From: Candidatus Omnitrophota bacterium
Lineage (GTDB): Bacteria; Omnitrophota; Gorgyraeia; JAGLLT01
Assembly: GCA_030630095.1 (NCBI GenBank)
Contig: DAOVNW010000034.1
Span: forward strand, 1 to 8,267
DNA: 8,267 bases
Direction of reading: 5' to 3'
Shown here one piece after another: positions 1-5,036 of this stretch (position 1 is the first letter of the stretch; each line of letters starts with the position of its first letter). Below the pieces are notes generated by a model. The model saw nothing but the letters and a program-made list of their open reading frames with translations, did no database searches and was not told the origin of the DNA. Position numbers and translations under genes: made by a program.

Positions 1-445
1 AGGCTATATGAAAAGACTCTTTCATAATACGCGCCAGATCGCGAACATCTTTGACAAGATAATTATGCTTGGTAATAGGCCTTGTAATACCGGTCAGGTC
101 AGCCTCCTGAAAGGCATCGTTTCCGATAAGATGGGTCTTAACCTGGCCTGTTATGGCCACCATGGGAATCGAGTCAATGTTGGCCGTGGCAATACCCGTA
201 ACGAGATTAGTAGCTCCGGGCCCCGAGGTCGCTAAACACACGCCCACCTTACCCGTTGCGCGCGCGTAACCGTCAGCAGCATGAGCCGCGCCCTGCTCGT
301 GGCGAGTCAGAATAAACTTGATTTCGTTACAATCGTACAAACAGTCAAGGGTAGGAAGTAACGCCCCTCCCGGGTAACCAAAGATCACCTCAACCTTTTC
401 TTCTATCAATGACTTAATAAGAATCCGCGCGCCGCTCAACTTCAT
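1..445 (-). CDS. ilvB: Acetolactate synthase large subunit, N-terminal part (cut by window edge)
   Basis: Acetolactate synthase (acetohydroxyacid synthase) condenses two pyruvates, or pyruvate with 2-oxobutyrate, in the first shared step of valine, leucine and isoleucine synthesis, using thiamine diphosphate. The gene runs off the left edge, so only 148 codons are seen. They match the N-terminal ThDP-binding (Pyr) domain: FGYPGGALLP at about residues 22-31, the RHEQGAAHAADGYARA block at 48-63 with E50 as the expected ThDP-activating glutamate, SGPGATN at 74-80, and GNDAFQEAD at 108-116 followed by TRPITKHNYLV, which is typical of the biosynthetic enzyme. ATG at 445 is preferred because GGAG at 455-458 lies 9 nt upstream; an in-frame ATG at 451 would be only 3 nt from it. 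A consensus promoter lies just upstream. The FAD-binding and C-terminal ThDP domains are outside the window, and whether ilvN follows cannot be seen. Confidence 0.95.
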   Translation of the reverse strand, partial: MKLSGARILIKSLIEEKVEVIFGYPGGALLPTLDCLYDCNEIKFILTRHEQGAAHAADGYARATGKVGVCLATSGPGATNLVTGIATANIDSIPMVAITGQVKTHLIGNDAFQEADLTGITRPITKHNYLVKDVRDLARIMKESFHIA

Positions 446-454
446 AATCATATA

Positions 455-460
455 CTCCTA
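455..460 (-). promoter_or_regulatory. Ribosome binding site of ilvB
   Basis: TAGGAG on the minus strand. Its GGAG core is 9 nt from ATG 445 and 3 nt from ATG 451, which favours the inner start. Confidence 0.6.
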
Positions 461-475
461 TTTAACTTAAAACTA

Positions 476-503
476 ATTATAACATAAGAATATTTGATGT
501 CAA
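476..503 (-). promoter_or_regulatory. Consensus sigma70-type promoter for ilvB
   Basis: On the minus strand TTGACA (503-498) and TATAAT (481-476) are separated by 16 nt. TG sits one base upstream of the -10 box, making an extended -10 element. Both hexamers match the consensus perfectly. Transcription should begin near 469, giving a leader of only about 24 nt before the ATG at 445, too short for a T-box, attenuator or riboswitch. The -35 box starts 13 nt past the alr stop codon. This is seen directly; activity is inferred. Confidence 0.82.
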
Positions 504-516
504 GAATCCCTTTGCT

Positions 517-1644
517 TTAAAGGCTGTATATCCTTTTTACTCTTTCTCCTATCCGGCACAGGGTTTCATAGGGTATGGTCCCTGTCATGCGGGCTAATTC
601 TTCGGCTGTTATCTCCTTGTCATTGTCCCTGCCAATCAGGGTTACCTCATCGCCTATTTTGACTTCTTTAATGTGACTGACATCCGCCATAATCTGATCC
701 ATACATATCTTTCCGATAACGGGGGCGAAACGGCCGTTTATTAAAATTTTGGCTTTGTGGGTTAAAAGGTGGCTGTAGCCGTCGGCGTAACCGGCTGACA
801 CGGTTGCCACCTTCATCTTTTTTTCGGCAACATAACTTCTATCATAACTGACGGAGCGGCCGGCCTCAACCTCCTTCACAAAAACTACCCTGGCCGTAAA
901 GGACAAAACCGGTTTTACTTCTATTATCCTTTCTGAATCAACGGCCGGATATACCCCATACAAAATCAGGCCCGGCCTGACAAGGTTAAAGTGTGACTCT
1001 TTATAGCGCAAGGTGGCCAAACTGTTGGCCGCGTGATAAAGAGGCGGATTTATGCCGTTTCTGCCGGCTTCTTCGATAAAGCCGTTAAATCTTTTAAGCT
1101 GTTCCATTGTGAAATCTTTGTCTCCGCCGGCGCTTGAAAGATGAGTATATATACCTTCAATTTCAACATATTTTAGGCTCTGTATCTCTATAATATCTTT
1201 AAGGGCATCCTTATGCCAAAAACCAATCCGCCCCATACCCGTATCAATCTTTACCTGGATTTTAACCTTCCTGCCTTTGCTCCCGGCTAAATCTTCCAAA
1301 ATATAGGCTGTTTTCTTTTCGGTGAGAGTAACAGTTAAATCAAAATCGACCGCCTCGGACAGGCCTGCCGGCAGGGTATTGCCTAAAATTAAAACCGGAG
1401 TTTTGACTCCCTCTTTTCTTATCCTAACCCCCTCTTCTACAAAAGCCACACCCAAGTAATCTACCTTATCCTCCAAAAATTTTGAGATGCCGGTTATCCC
1501 GTGGCCGTAAGCGTTGGCTTTAACGGTAGCCAGCACCTTCACTTCGCTTGAGACAACTTTCTTTATCCGCTTCAGATTATAATCCAGGGCTTCTAAATCT
1601 ATTCTGGCAGAGCTATGACAACAAGCATCACTTGTCGTTTTCAT
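517..1644 (-). CDS. alr: Alanine racemase
   Basis: PLP-dependent cytoplasmic enzyme that interconverts L- and D-alanine and supplies D-Ala for peptidoglycan. At 375 aa it has the usual family length. The N-terminal barrel carries VKANAYGHG with the PLP Schiff-base lysine K42; KIDTGMGRIG has R139 and the lysine K132 at the position that is carbamylated in the Geobacillus enzyme; H168 in YTHLSSA and R223 in VRPGLILYG fit the PLP-contact residues. The C-terminal beta domain has SAGYADGY with the second catalytic base Y286, and ICMDQ at 313-317. All expected active-site residues are present. The start codon overlaps the tsaB stop by 4 nt (ATGA) with no clear Shine-Dalgarno, so translation probably depends on coupling to tsaB. 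About 13 extra residues (MKTTSDACCHSSA) precede the usual start of the fold. No convincing terminator follows the stop. Confidence 0.97.
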   Translation of the reverse strand: MKTTSDACCHSSARIDLEALDYNLKRIKKVVSSEVKVLATVKANAYGHGITGISKFLEDKVDYLGVAFVEEGVRIRKEGVKTPVLILGNTLPAGLSEAVDFDLTVTLTEKKTAYILEDLAGSKGRKVKIQVKIDTGMGRIGFWHKDALKDIIEIQSLKYVEIEGIYTHLSSAGGDKDFTMEQLKRFNGFIEEAGRNGINPPLYHAANSLATLRYKESHFNLVRPGLILYGVYPAVDSERIIEVKPVLSFTARVVFVKEVEAGRSVSYDRSYVAEKKMKVATVSAGYADGYSHLLTHKAKILINGRFAPVIGKICMDQIMADVSHIKEVKIGDEVTLIGRDNDKEITAEELARMTGTIPYETLCRIGERVKRIYSL

Positions 1645-2351
1645 AATTTTTTCGGCCTGGTTATATTGGCATATTGCGAATGGAGGTAAAGAGGCTCGAT
1701 GTCAGCGGATACTTTAGGGCATTTGCCATTCTTTAGAATGCCCGCCGCCTCTTTTGCCAGATTTGAAGCTCTGGGATACCAGCTTCTTTTCACGCTAAAC
1801 TCCGCCTCCGGAAATACTTTCAGAATATCATCTTTAAAGATTTCGACGCCGCTCGCGGTAAAAAGAACTTTTTTGCCCTCCTTTTTATTAACTTTTTTTA
1901 CCAGCTCCATCAACTCTTTAAATTCCAGGAGAAGATAATCTGTTAATCTTTCTAAGGAACCATTCTTATGATAAAGACAGCTATAAAGCTTCCCCTTTCT
2001 GGCATCCTGAATACAGACAACAAGCCTCTCCTCATGCTTTATATTACGGGCAATCGCGTCCAGGCTGGAGATACCTATCAGCCTCTTGCCCGTCGCCATA
2101 CTTAACCCTTTTAGTGCCGCCAGCCCCACCCGCAAGCCTGTAAAAGAACCTGGGCCCAGCCCCGCGCAAAAAGCATCCATATCCCTTAATTTTAATCCCT
2201 CTTTCTCCAGCATATCTTTTATGCCGGGGATAAGATAACGGCAGTGGTCGGGCTTCTTTAGCCTTTTATTAAATTCGCACACTATTTTATCTTTGTCCGC
2301 CGCAGCCAGCGACAAACATAATGTTGAAGTATCAACCGCTAAAATTTTCAT
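1641..2351 (-). CDS. tsaB: tRNA t6A37 biosynthesis protein TsaB (YeaZ)
   Basis: TsaB is the inactive ASKHA-fold paralogue of TsaD. It scaffolds the TsaB-TsaD-TsaE complex that transfers threonylcarbamoyl from TC-AMP to A37 of ANN-decoding tRNAs. Visible family marks are the N-terminal beta strand MKILAVDTST, GLGPGSFTGLRVG at about 64-76, ISSLDAIA at 94-101, DARKGKLYS at 116-124, and a C-terminal EPLYL at 219-223. The 236 aa length is normal. The first ten codons occur a second time upstream, next to tsaE, as part of the direct repeat flanking the MNT-HEPN islet; this copy is the intact one. Its possible ribosome binding site AAGGAG (2371-2366) is 14 nt from the ATG, longer than ideal, so expression after the insertion may differ from the ancestral tsaE-coupled arrangement. 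It overlaps alr by 4 nt. Confidence 0.95.
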   Translation of the reverse strand: MKILAVDTSTLCLSLAAADKDKIVCEFNKRLKKPDHCRYLIPGIKDMLEKEGLKLRDMDAFCAGLGPGSFTGLRVGLAALKGLSMATGKRLIGISSLDAIARNIKHEERLVVCIQDARKGKLYSCLYHKNGSLERLTDYLLLEFKELMELVKKVNKKEGKKVLFTASGVEIFKDDILKVFPEAEFSVKRSWYPRASNLAKEAAGILKNGKCPKVSADIEPLYLHSQYANITRPKKL

Positions 2352-2353
2352 AG
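2322..2353 (-). repeat. Direct repeat, downstream copy (start of intact tsaB)
   Basis: Positions 2326-2353 are identical over 28 bp to 3590-3617, in the same orientation. The match extends to 2322 with two differences (2325 and 2322), both synonymous third positions of tsaB codons 9 and 10 (TCA/TCG and ACA/ACG). The repeat covers the ATG and the first ten tsaB codons plus 2 nt upstream. Outside it the sequences have no similarity. The two copies are 1264 bp apart. Confidence 0.95.
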
Positions 2354-2369
2354 TCCGAAATAAAACTCC

Positions 2370-2489
2370 TTAAATCCTTTCGACAACCTTTTTAAACGAC
2401 CGCAATTTGAGTAAAAAACCAGTATCTTCATAAAATTTAACGGGTTTAAATACTCCTGATATTTTTTCCTTATTTATCAATGGCAAATC
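2370..2489 (-). pseudogene. Open 39-codon fragment, possible gene remnant
   Basis: After a TAG at 2492-2490 this frame stays open for 39 codons and ends with TAA 12 nt before the shared repeat begins. It reads like ordinary protein: it starts DLPLINKEKISGVF and ends LLKLRSFKKVVERI. FYEDTGF in the middle loosely resembles the FYExxGF segment of GNAT acetyltransferases, but this is too short to assign. There is no ATG; TTG at 2480 has AGGA 7 nt upstream, so a 36-residue peptide is possible. The reading as the C-terminal end of a decayed gene is inference. Chance openness in AT-rich DNA is not excluded. Confidence 0.3.
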
Positions 2490-2494
2490 CTATT

Positions 2495-2962
2495 TTAAAA
2501 ATTAAATTCCTTCTGTGGATTTTCCGCTTTAATTTTATTTATTATAAGAGTTACAAATTCCTCTGCTGATTTTATCGCATTCTTTGTATCTGTCTTTGAT
2601 ATATTTAATCTCCACGGTTCATAAGTAAGTAAATTTCTTTTCTTTCTCATATTATCAAACTTCTCTATCAAAGTCTTATACTCTTCATTTACACAAATTC
2701 CTATAAATTCAATAACAGTTTTATGTTTATTTATGCCAATAGCTCTATAGCCCTTTAATAACATTAGAGCTCTGGCAGTATAAAGCATAGCAGAATAGGC
2801 ACAGGTATATGAAAGTTCTGAACTTACATCCAATATTTTTACGCATGTGTTCAATTCCTTATTTGCTTGCTTTATTAACTTGTTTATTTGATCAAATCCG
2901 GTTTGTTGTTTCCCTATAAGAGACTTTGCTGAATATTCCTCTATAAATCTCTTATAAATCAT
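2495..2962 (-). CDS. HEPN-domain protein, putative toxin partner of the MNT protein
   Basis: A 155-residue, mainly helical protein with the HEPN pattern: SYTCAYSAMLYTARALMLLKG at about 51-71, an H80 downstream, then MRKKRN at 105-110. Many HEPN proteins are RNases with an RN-x3-H active site and are toxins neutralised by an adjacent nucleotidyltransferase. Here the matching positions read R109-N-L-L-T-Y114: tyrosine stands where histidine is expected. Classical RNase activity is therefore doubtful, and the protein could be inactive, regulatory or a variant subfamily. The start is well supported: AGGAG (2973-2969) lies 6 nt from ATG 2962, inside the end of the MNT gene, and the two frames overlap by 11 nt, implying coupled translation in near-fixed ratio. 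Fold assignment is fairly sure from the motifs and partner; function is inferred from family context. Confidence 0.8.
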   Translation of the reverse strand: MIYKRFIEEYSAKSLIGKQQTGFDQINKLIKQANKELNTCVKILDVSSELSYTCAYSAMLYTARALMLLKGYRAIGINKHKTVIEFIGICVNEEYKTLIEKFDNMRKKRNLLTYEPWRLNISKTDTKNAIKSAEEFVTLIINKIKAENPQKEFNF

Positions 2963-3521
2963 TTTCGTCTCCTATTAAAAATATTTTGGGGTTCTTTAAA
3001 ACATCCAAAATAAATGAATTCATATTTTTTTTCTCCTTCTTTAGCTCTTCAGCTGTATAAATAGTGTAATTAATCTCTCGATTGAATTCTCTCTCTAATA
3101 CACTTATTTTTGGTATTAACTCATTTTCATCTATATCTCCTGCTAAAAACAAATCTATATCACTATCTCCTCTTTCATCCTCTTTTGCAAATGAACCGTA
3201 TATAAAGGCTGCTTTTATACCTCTTGCACTTTTAAGCTCTATTTCCATTCTGCCTTTGACTCCCTCTGTTTTAAAAACCATTTGCTTTAGTTCTATAAAT
3301 AAAGGGTTCATTTTATTAACATAAAAGAATCTCAAGTTTCCTACCTTTTCCGATTTTAATATTCCATTTTTTTCAAACTTAATTAATTCTCTATGAACTG
3401 TACCAACAGATGAATTAAGAATCACGGCAAGTTGTCGGACATAATATCTCTCATCTGGATTTGATAAAAATTTCTTCAGGATGGCCCGTTTTATTTTTGA
3501 AGATATTAAAGCATCTAACAT
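2952..3521 (-). CDS. Winged-helix / minimal nucleotidyltransferase (MNT) protein, putative antitoxin
   Basis: A 189-residue protein with two parts. Residues 1-70 look like a winged helix-turn-helix: ISSKIKRAILKKFL, then YYVRQLAVILNSSVGTVHRELIKFEKNGIL, then a wing with NLRFFYVN. Residues 100-189 form a nucleotidyltransferase with FIYGSFAKEDERGDSDIDLF, an intact GS-x10-DxD signature (G109, S110, D121, D123), followed by REINYTIYTAEEL typical of this subfamily. Related MntA antitoxins inactivate HEPN partners by adding AMP to them; the N-terminal domain here suggests it also binds DNA and represses its own operon. ATG 3521 is chosen because AGGAG (3534-3530) lies 8 nt upstream. The frame is open to an ATG at 3572, but that would put the promoter inside the gene and add residues with no family match. 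The gene overlaps the HEPN start by 11 nt. Confidence 0.88.
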   Translation of the reverse strand: MLDALISSKIKRAILKKFLSNPDERYYVRQLAVILNSSVGTVHRELIKFEKNGILKSEKVGNLRFFYVNKMNPLFIELKQMVFKTEGVKGRMEIELKSARGIKAAFIYGSFAKEDERGDSDIDLFLAGDIDENELIPKISVLEREFNREINYTIYTAEELKKEKKNMNSFILDVLKNPKIFLIGDENDL

Positions 3522-3526
3522 AATAC

Positions 3527-3543
3527 GTTCTCCTTTTGAGAAC
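3527..3543. promoter_or_regulatory. Inverted repeat GTTCTC-N5-GAGAAC, candidate operator
   Basis: GTTCTC at 3527-3532 and GAGAAC at 3538-3543 form a perfect 6-bp inverted repeat with a 5-nt spacer. A further TGAGAAC at 3558-3564 repeats the one at 3537-3543 exactly 21 bp away, about two helical turns, between the -35 and -10 boxes. The symmetric site lies over the expected transcription start and contains the MNT ribosome binding site. An HTH-bearing MNT protein binding here would repress its own operon; that is inference. Confidence 0.55.
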
Positions 3544-3544
3544 A

Positions 3545-3572
3545 AGTGTATCATATCTGAGAACATTGTCAA
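3545..3572 (-). promoter_or_regulatory. Promoter of the MNT-HEPN pair
   Basis: TTGACA (3572-3567) and TACACT (3550-3545) are 16 nt apart, with TG one base before the -10 box (extended -10). The -35 is perfect and the -10 matches four of six. The expected start near 3538 leaves about 17 nt before the MNT ATG at 3521. No terminator is seen after the HEPN gene, so transcripts may continue into tsaB and alr. Confidence 0.65.
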
Positions 3573-3573
3573 T

Positions 3574-3615
3574 CTATTTTATCTTCGTCGAAGTATCAAC
3601 CGCTAAAATTTTCAT
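3574..3615 (-). pseudogene. Truncated tsaB start (13-codon relic)
   Basis: From ATG 3615 this reads MKILAVDTSTKIK and then TAG at 3576-3574. The first ten residues are identical to TsaB; from codon 11 the sequence diverges. It sits 15 nt after the tsaE stop, with AAGGG in between, the expected place and spacing for the ancestral tsaB start. Ribosomes leaving tsaE could still translate this short peptide. Its stop codon is directly followed by the -35 box of the islet promoter. Confidence 0.85.
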
Positions 3616-3617
3616 AG
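3586..3617 (-). repeat. Direct repeat, upstream copy (tsaB relic next to tsaE)
   Basis: Second copy of the repeat at 2322-2353: 28 bp identical (3590-3617), with two synonymous differences at 3589 and 3586 in the extended 32 bp. Together the copies bracket the MNT-HEPN islet. Confidence 0.95.
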
Positions 3618-3630
3618 AAACACCGGCCCT

Positions 3631-4080
3631 TTATATCCTATCAATAAGTTCCTGATAGCGTCCGCCTACAGCTAAAAATTTAATAGTTCTCTTTTTTTCT
3701 CCCAGAAACTCAAACTGTATCCTCAGATAGCTTTTAGGCAAAAGTTTTTCTATCTTATCAGCCCACTCAATACAGGTTATACCGTTTCCGTAAAAATACT
3801 CCTCATAGCCTAAAAGTTCCACCTCTTCATAATAGCCCAATCTGTACAAATCAAAGTGATAAAGCGGCGGCTTTGCCTTATACTCTCTCAATAAGATATA
3901 AGAAGGGCTGACAACCAGGCCATTAACTCCCAGCCCCCGGGCCAGTCCTTTTACAAAGGTCGTCTTGCCTGAACCTAAATTACCTACCAGCGCCAGGACG
4001 TCCCCCGGCCGCAAAAAACCCGCCAGGCGCCCGGCAATTTTCTTCGTTTCTTCTTCACCTCGCGCTATAACCCTCTTCAC
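3631..4080 (-). CDS. tsaE: tRNA t6A37 biosynthesis ATPase TsaE
   Basis: TsaE is the small P-loop ATPase whose ATP hydrolysis drives turnover of the TsaB-TsaD complex during t6A synthesis on tRNA. The 149 aa length is normal. The Walker A is GNLGSGKTT at 33-41 (K39, T40), SPSYILLREY at 58-67 matches the switch-like SPT(F/Y) segment with serine for threonine at 60, YHFDLYRLG follows at 74-82, and IEWADKIEKLLP at 104-115 is the Walker B/WAD region. Translation starts at GTG: the codon at 4080-4078 overlaps the thiL stop in GTGA, a 4-nt overlap that implies coupling. In the ancestral operon tsaB would have followed after 15 nt; the MNT-HEPN islet now separates these two partners by about 1.26 kb. 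Confidence 0.95.
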   Translation of the reverse strand: MKRVIARGEEETKKIAGRLAGFLRPGDVLALVGNLGSGKTTFVKGLARGLGVNGLVVSPSYILLREYKAKPPLYHFDLYRLGYYEEVELLGYEEYFYGNGITCIEWADKIEKLLPKSYLRIQFEFLGEKKRTIKFLAVGGRYQELIDRI

Positions 4081-4994
4081 TTAAAGTGCCTAAACCCTTT
4101 CCCAAAGGACAACTTTTTCTCTTTGCCGTCTTCATCAACTATTGTGAGCCCGCGCGCTTTTTCTGTCACTCTTCCAATTTCGGTTAGCTTTAACCTTGAG
4201 CCTTTCAGCCCGCGCTTTTTTAACCTTTCCGCTTCCTTTTCATTTAAGGTAAACAGCAGCTCAAAGTCTTCTCCTTCGTATAAGGCAGACTCTTCCCCTG
4301 AAGCCTCTTTTGATAAAGGAATCTTTTTTTGGTATAGGCAGGCACCCGCCGAGCTTTCATTTACAATGTGTCTTAGATCGCTAACCAGGCCGTCGGATAA
4401 ATCTATCATAGCGTTTATTTTGTATCCTGAGGCCAGAAGCAAGGCTTCTTTAAGGCGCGGTTTAAAGATCAGATGTTTCTTTCTCCCTGAACCTCCCAGC
4501 CGCCCGGTAACAAATATTCGATCGCCGGCCCTGGCTCCGCTTCTTAATGTCAGATTTTTCTTTTTAACAAATCCTACAAGGGCAATGTTAACAATCAACT
4601 TTTCTGAAACCGAGACGTCACCGCCAACAATCTTAACACTAAAATAATCAGCAGTCTTTTTTATCCCATTATAAAGTGATTTCGCGAAGTCAAGCCGCAG
4701 TTTCTTGGGCAAGCCCAGAGATACCACCGCGTATGCCGGAGAACCCCCCATCGCGGCTATATCGCTTATATTTGAAGCTAACGCCTTATGCCCTATCTGC
4801 CCGGCCTTTGCTTTTTTGAGGTCAAAGTGGACGCCTTCTATAATAATATCAGTGGTGAAAAGGAGATAGTTGTTTTTTTTATAAGCTATAACGGCTGTGT
4901 CGTCTCCTATACCTTTAATTAGCGGCTTATTCCCTTTTACTCCCGCCGTAAGCTTTCTAATTAAATCAAATTCATTGATATCTTTTAATCTCAT
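4077..4994 (-). CDS. thiL: Thiamine-monophosphate kinase
   Basis: ThiL phosphorylates thiamine monophosphate with ATP to thiamine diphosphate, the last step of cofactor synthesis. It belongs to the PurM-like ATP-binding superfamily. With ATG 4994 it is 305 aa: NEFDLI at 7-12, the metal/ATP-binding GIGDDTAV at 28-35, TTDIIIEGVHF at 47-57, KALASNISDIAAMGG at 70-84, GGD at 124-126, GDRIFVTGRLGGS at 157-169, DLSDGL at 198-203, GEDFELLF at 241-248 and GFRHF near the C-terminus. All are expected ThiL blocks. A TTG at 5018 would add eight residues (MAKRDKAA); the ATG is preferred because family members begin close to the EFxLI segment. No strong ribosome binding site supports either. It lies 42 nt after the CPBP gene and overlaps tsaE by 4 nt. 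Confidence 0.94.
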   Translation of the reverse strand: MRLKDINEFDLIRKLTAGVKGNKPLIKGIGDDTAVIAYKKNNYLLFTTDIIIEGVHFDLKKAKAGQIGHKALASNISDIAAMGGSPAYAVVSLGLPKKLRLDFAKSLYNGIKKTADYFSVKIVGGDVSVSEKLIVNIALVGFVKKKNLTLRSGARAGDRIFVTGRLGGSGRKKHLIFKPRLKEALLLASGYKINAMIDLSDGLVSDLRHIVNESSAGACLYQKKIPLSKEASGEESALYEGEDFELLFTLNEKEAERLKKRGLKGSRLKLTEIGRVTEKARGLTIVDEDGKEKKLSFGKGFRHFK

Positions 4995-5036
4995 TGCCGC
5001 TTTGTCCCGCTTAGCCAAAAACAGTGATAACTACTC

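Larger units (their letters stand above)
2354..3585 (-). other. AT-rich MNT-HEPN islet inserted between tsaE and tsaB
   Basis: This segment lies between two direct copies of the tsaB start and interrupts an otherwise tight tsaE-tsaB junction. Removing one repeat unit (1264 bp) leaves tsaE separated from a tsaB ATG by 15 nt. It carries its own promoter, two overlapping genes and an open fragment. By hand count 2581-2700 has 32 G+C of 120 bases (27%), whereas two sampled 60-base lines in alr and thiL give 62 of 120 (52%); the CPBP gene is also AT-rich in places, so composition alone is suggestive only. No transposase, integrase or terminal inverted repeat is visible, so how it arrived is unknown. 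Confidence 0.7.

Noticed and set aside
510..524. Possible terminator hairpin after alr (CCTTT / AAAGG)
   Set aside because: The stem is only 5 bp, mostly A-T, overlaps the alr stop and has no U-tract, so it is not a credible intrinsic terminator.
2354..2494. A separate promoter for tsaB after the HEPN gene
   Set aside because: TTGATA and TTGTCG candidates exist on the minus strand, but none has a reasonable -10 box at 16-18 nt.
3527..3543. RNA hairpin hiding the MNT ribosome binding site
   Set aside because: The expected transcription start near 3538 would remove most of the 5' arm from the transcript, so a DNA operator is more likely than an RNA switch.
3522..3572. Longer MNT start at ATG 3572 adding 17 residues
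   Set aside because: It would place the -35 and -10 boxes and the inverted repeat inside the coding region. ATG 3521 has AGGAG at 8 nt and fits the start of the winged-helix domain.
2322..3617. Insertion sequence or transposon
   Set aside because: No transposase, integrase or terminal inverted repeats are seen, and both genes are MNT/HEPN family.
4123..4647. 174-codon open frame on the plus strand
   Set aside because: It lies entirely antisense to thiL, its protein is serine/proline/phenylalanine-rich without motifs, and thiL is certain. The other plus-strand frames at 8-235, 1699-1938, 3082-3324, 6381-6782, 7193-7375, 7472-7657 and 7885-8085 are shadows in the same way.
4995..5018. TTG start for thiL at 5018
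   Set aside because: No good ribosome binding site precedes it, and the eight extra residues do not belong to the family. ATG 4994 begins near the conserved EFDLI segment.
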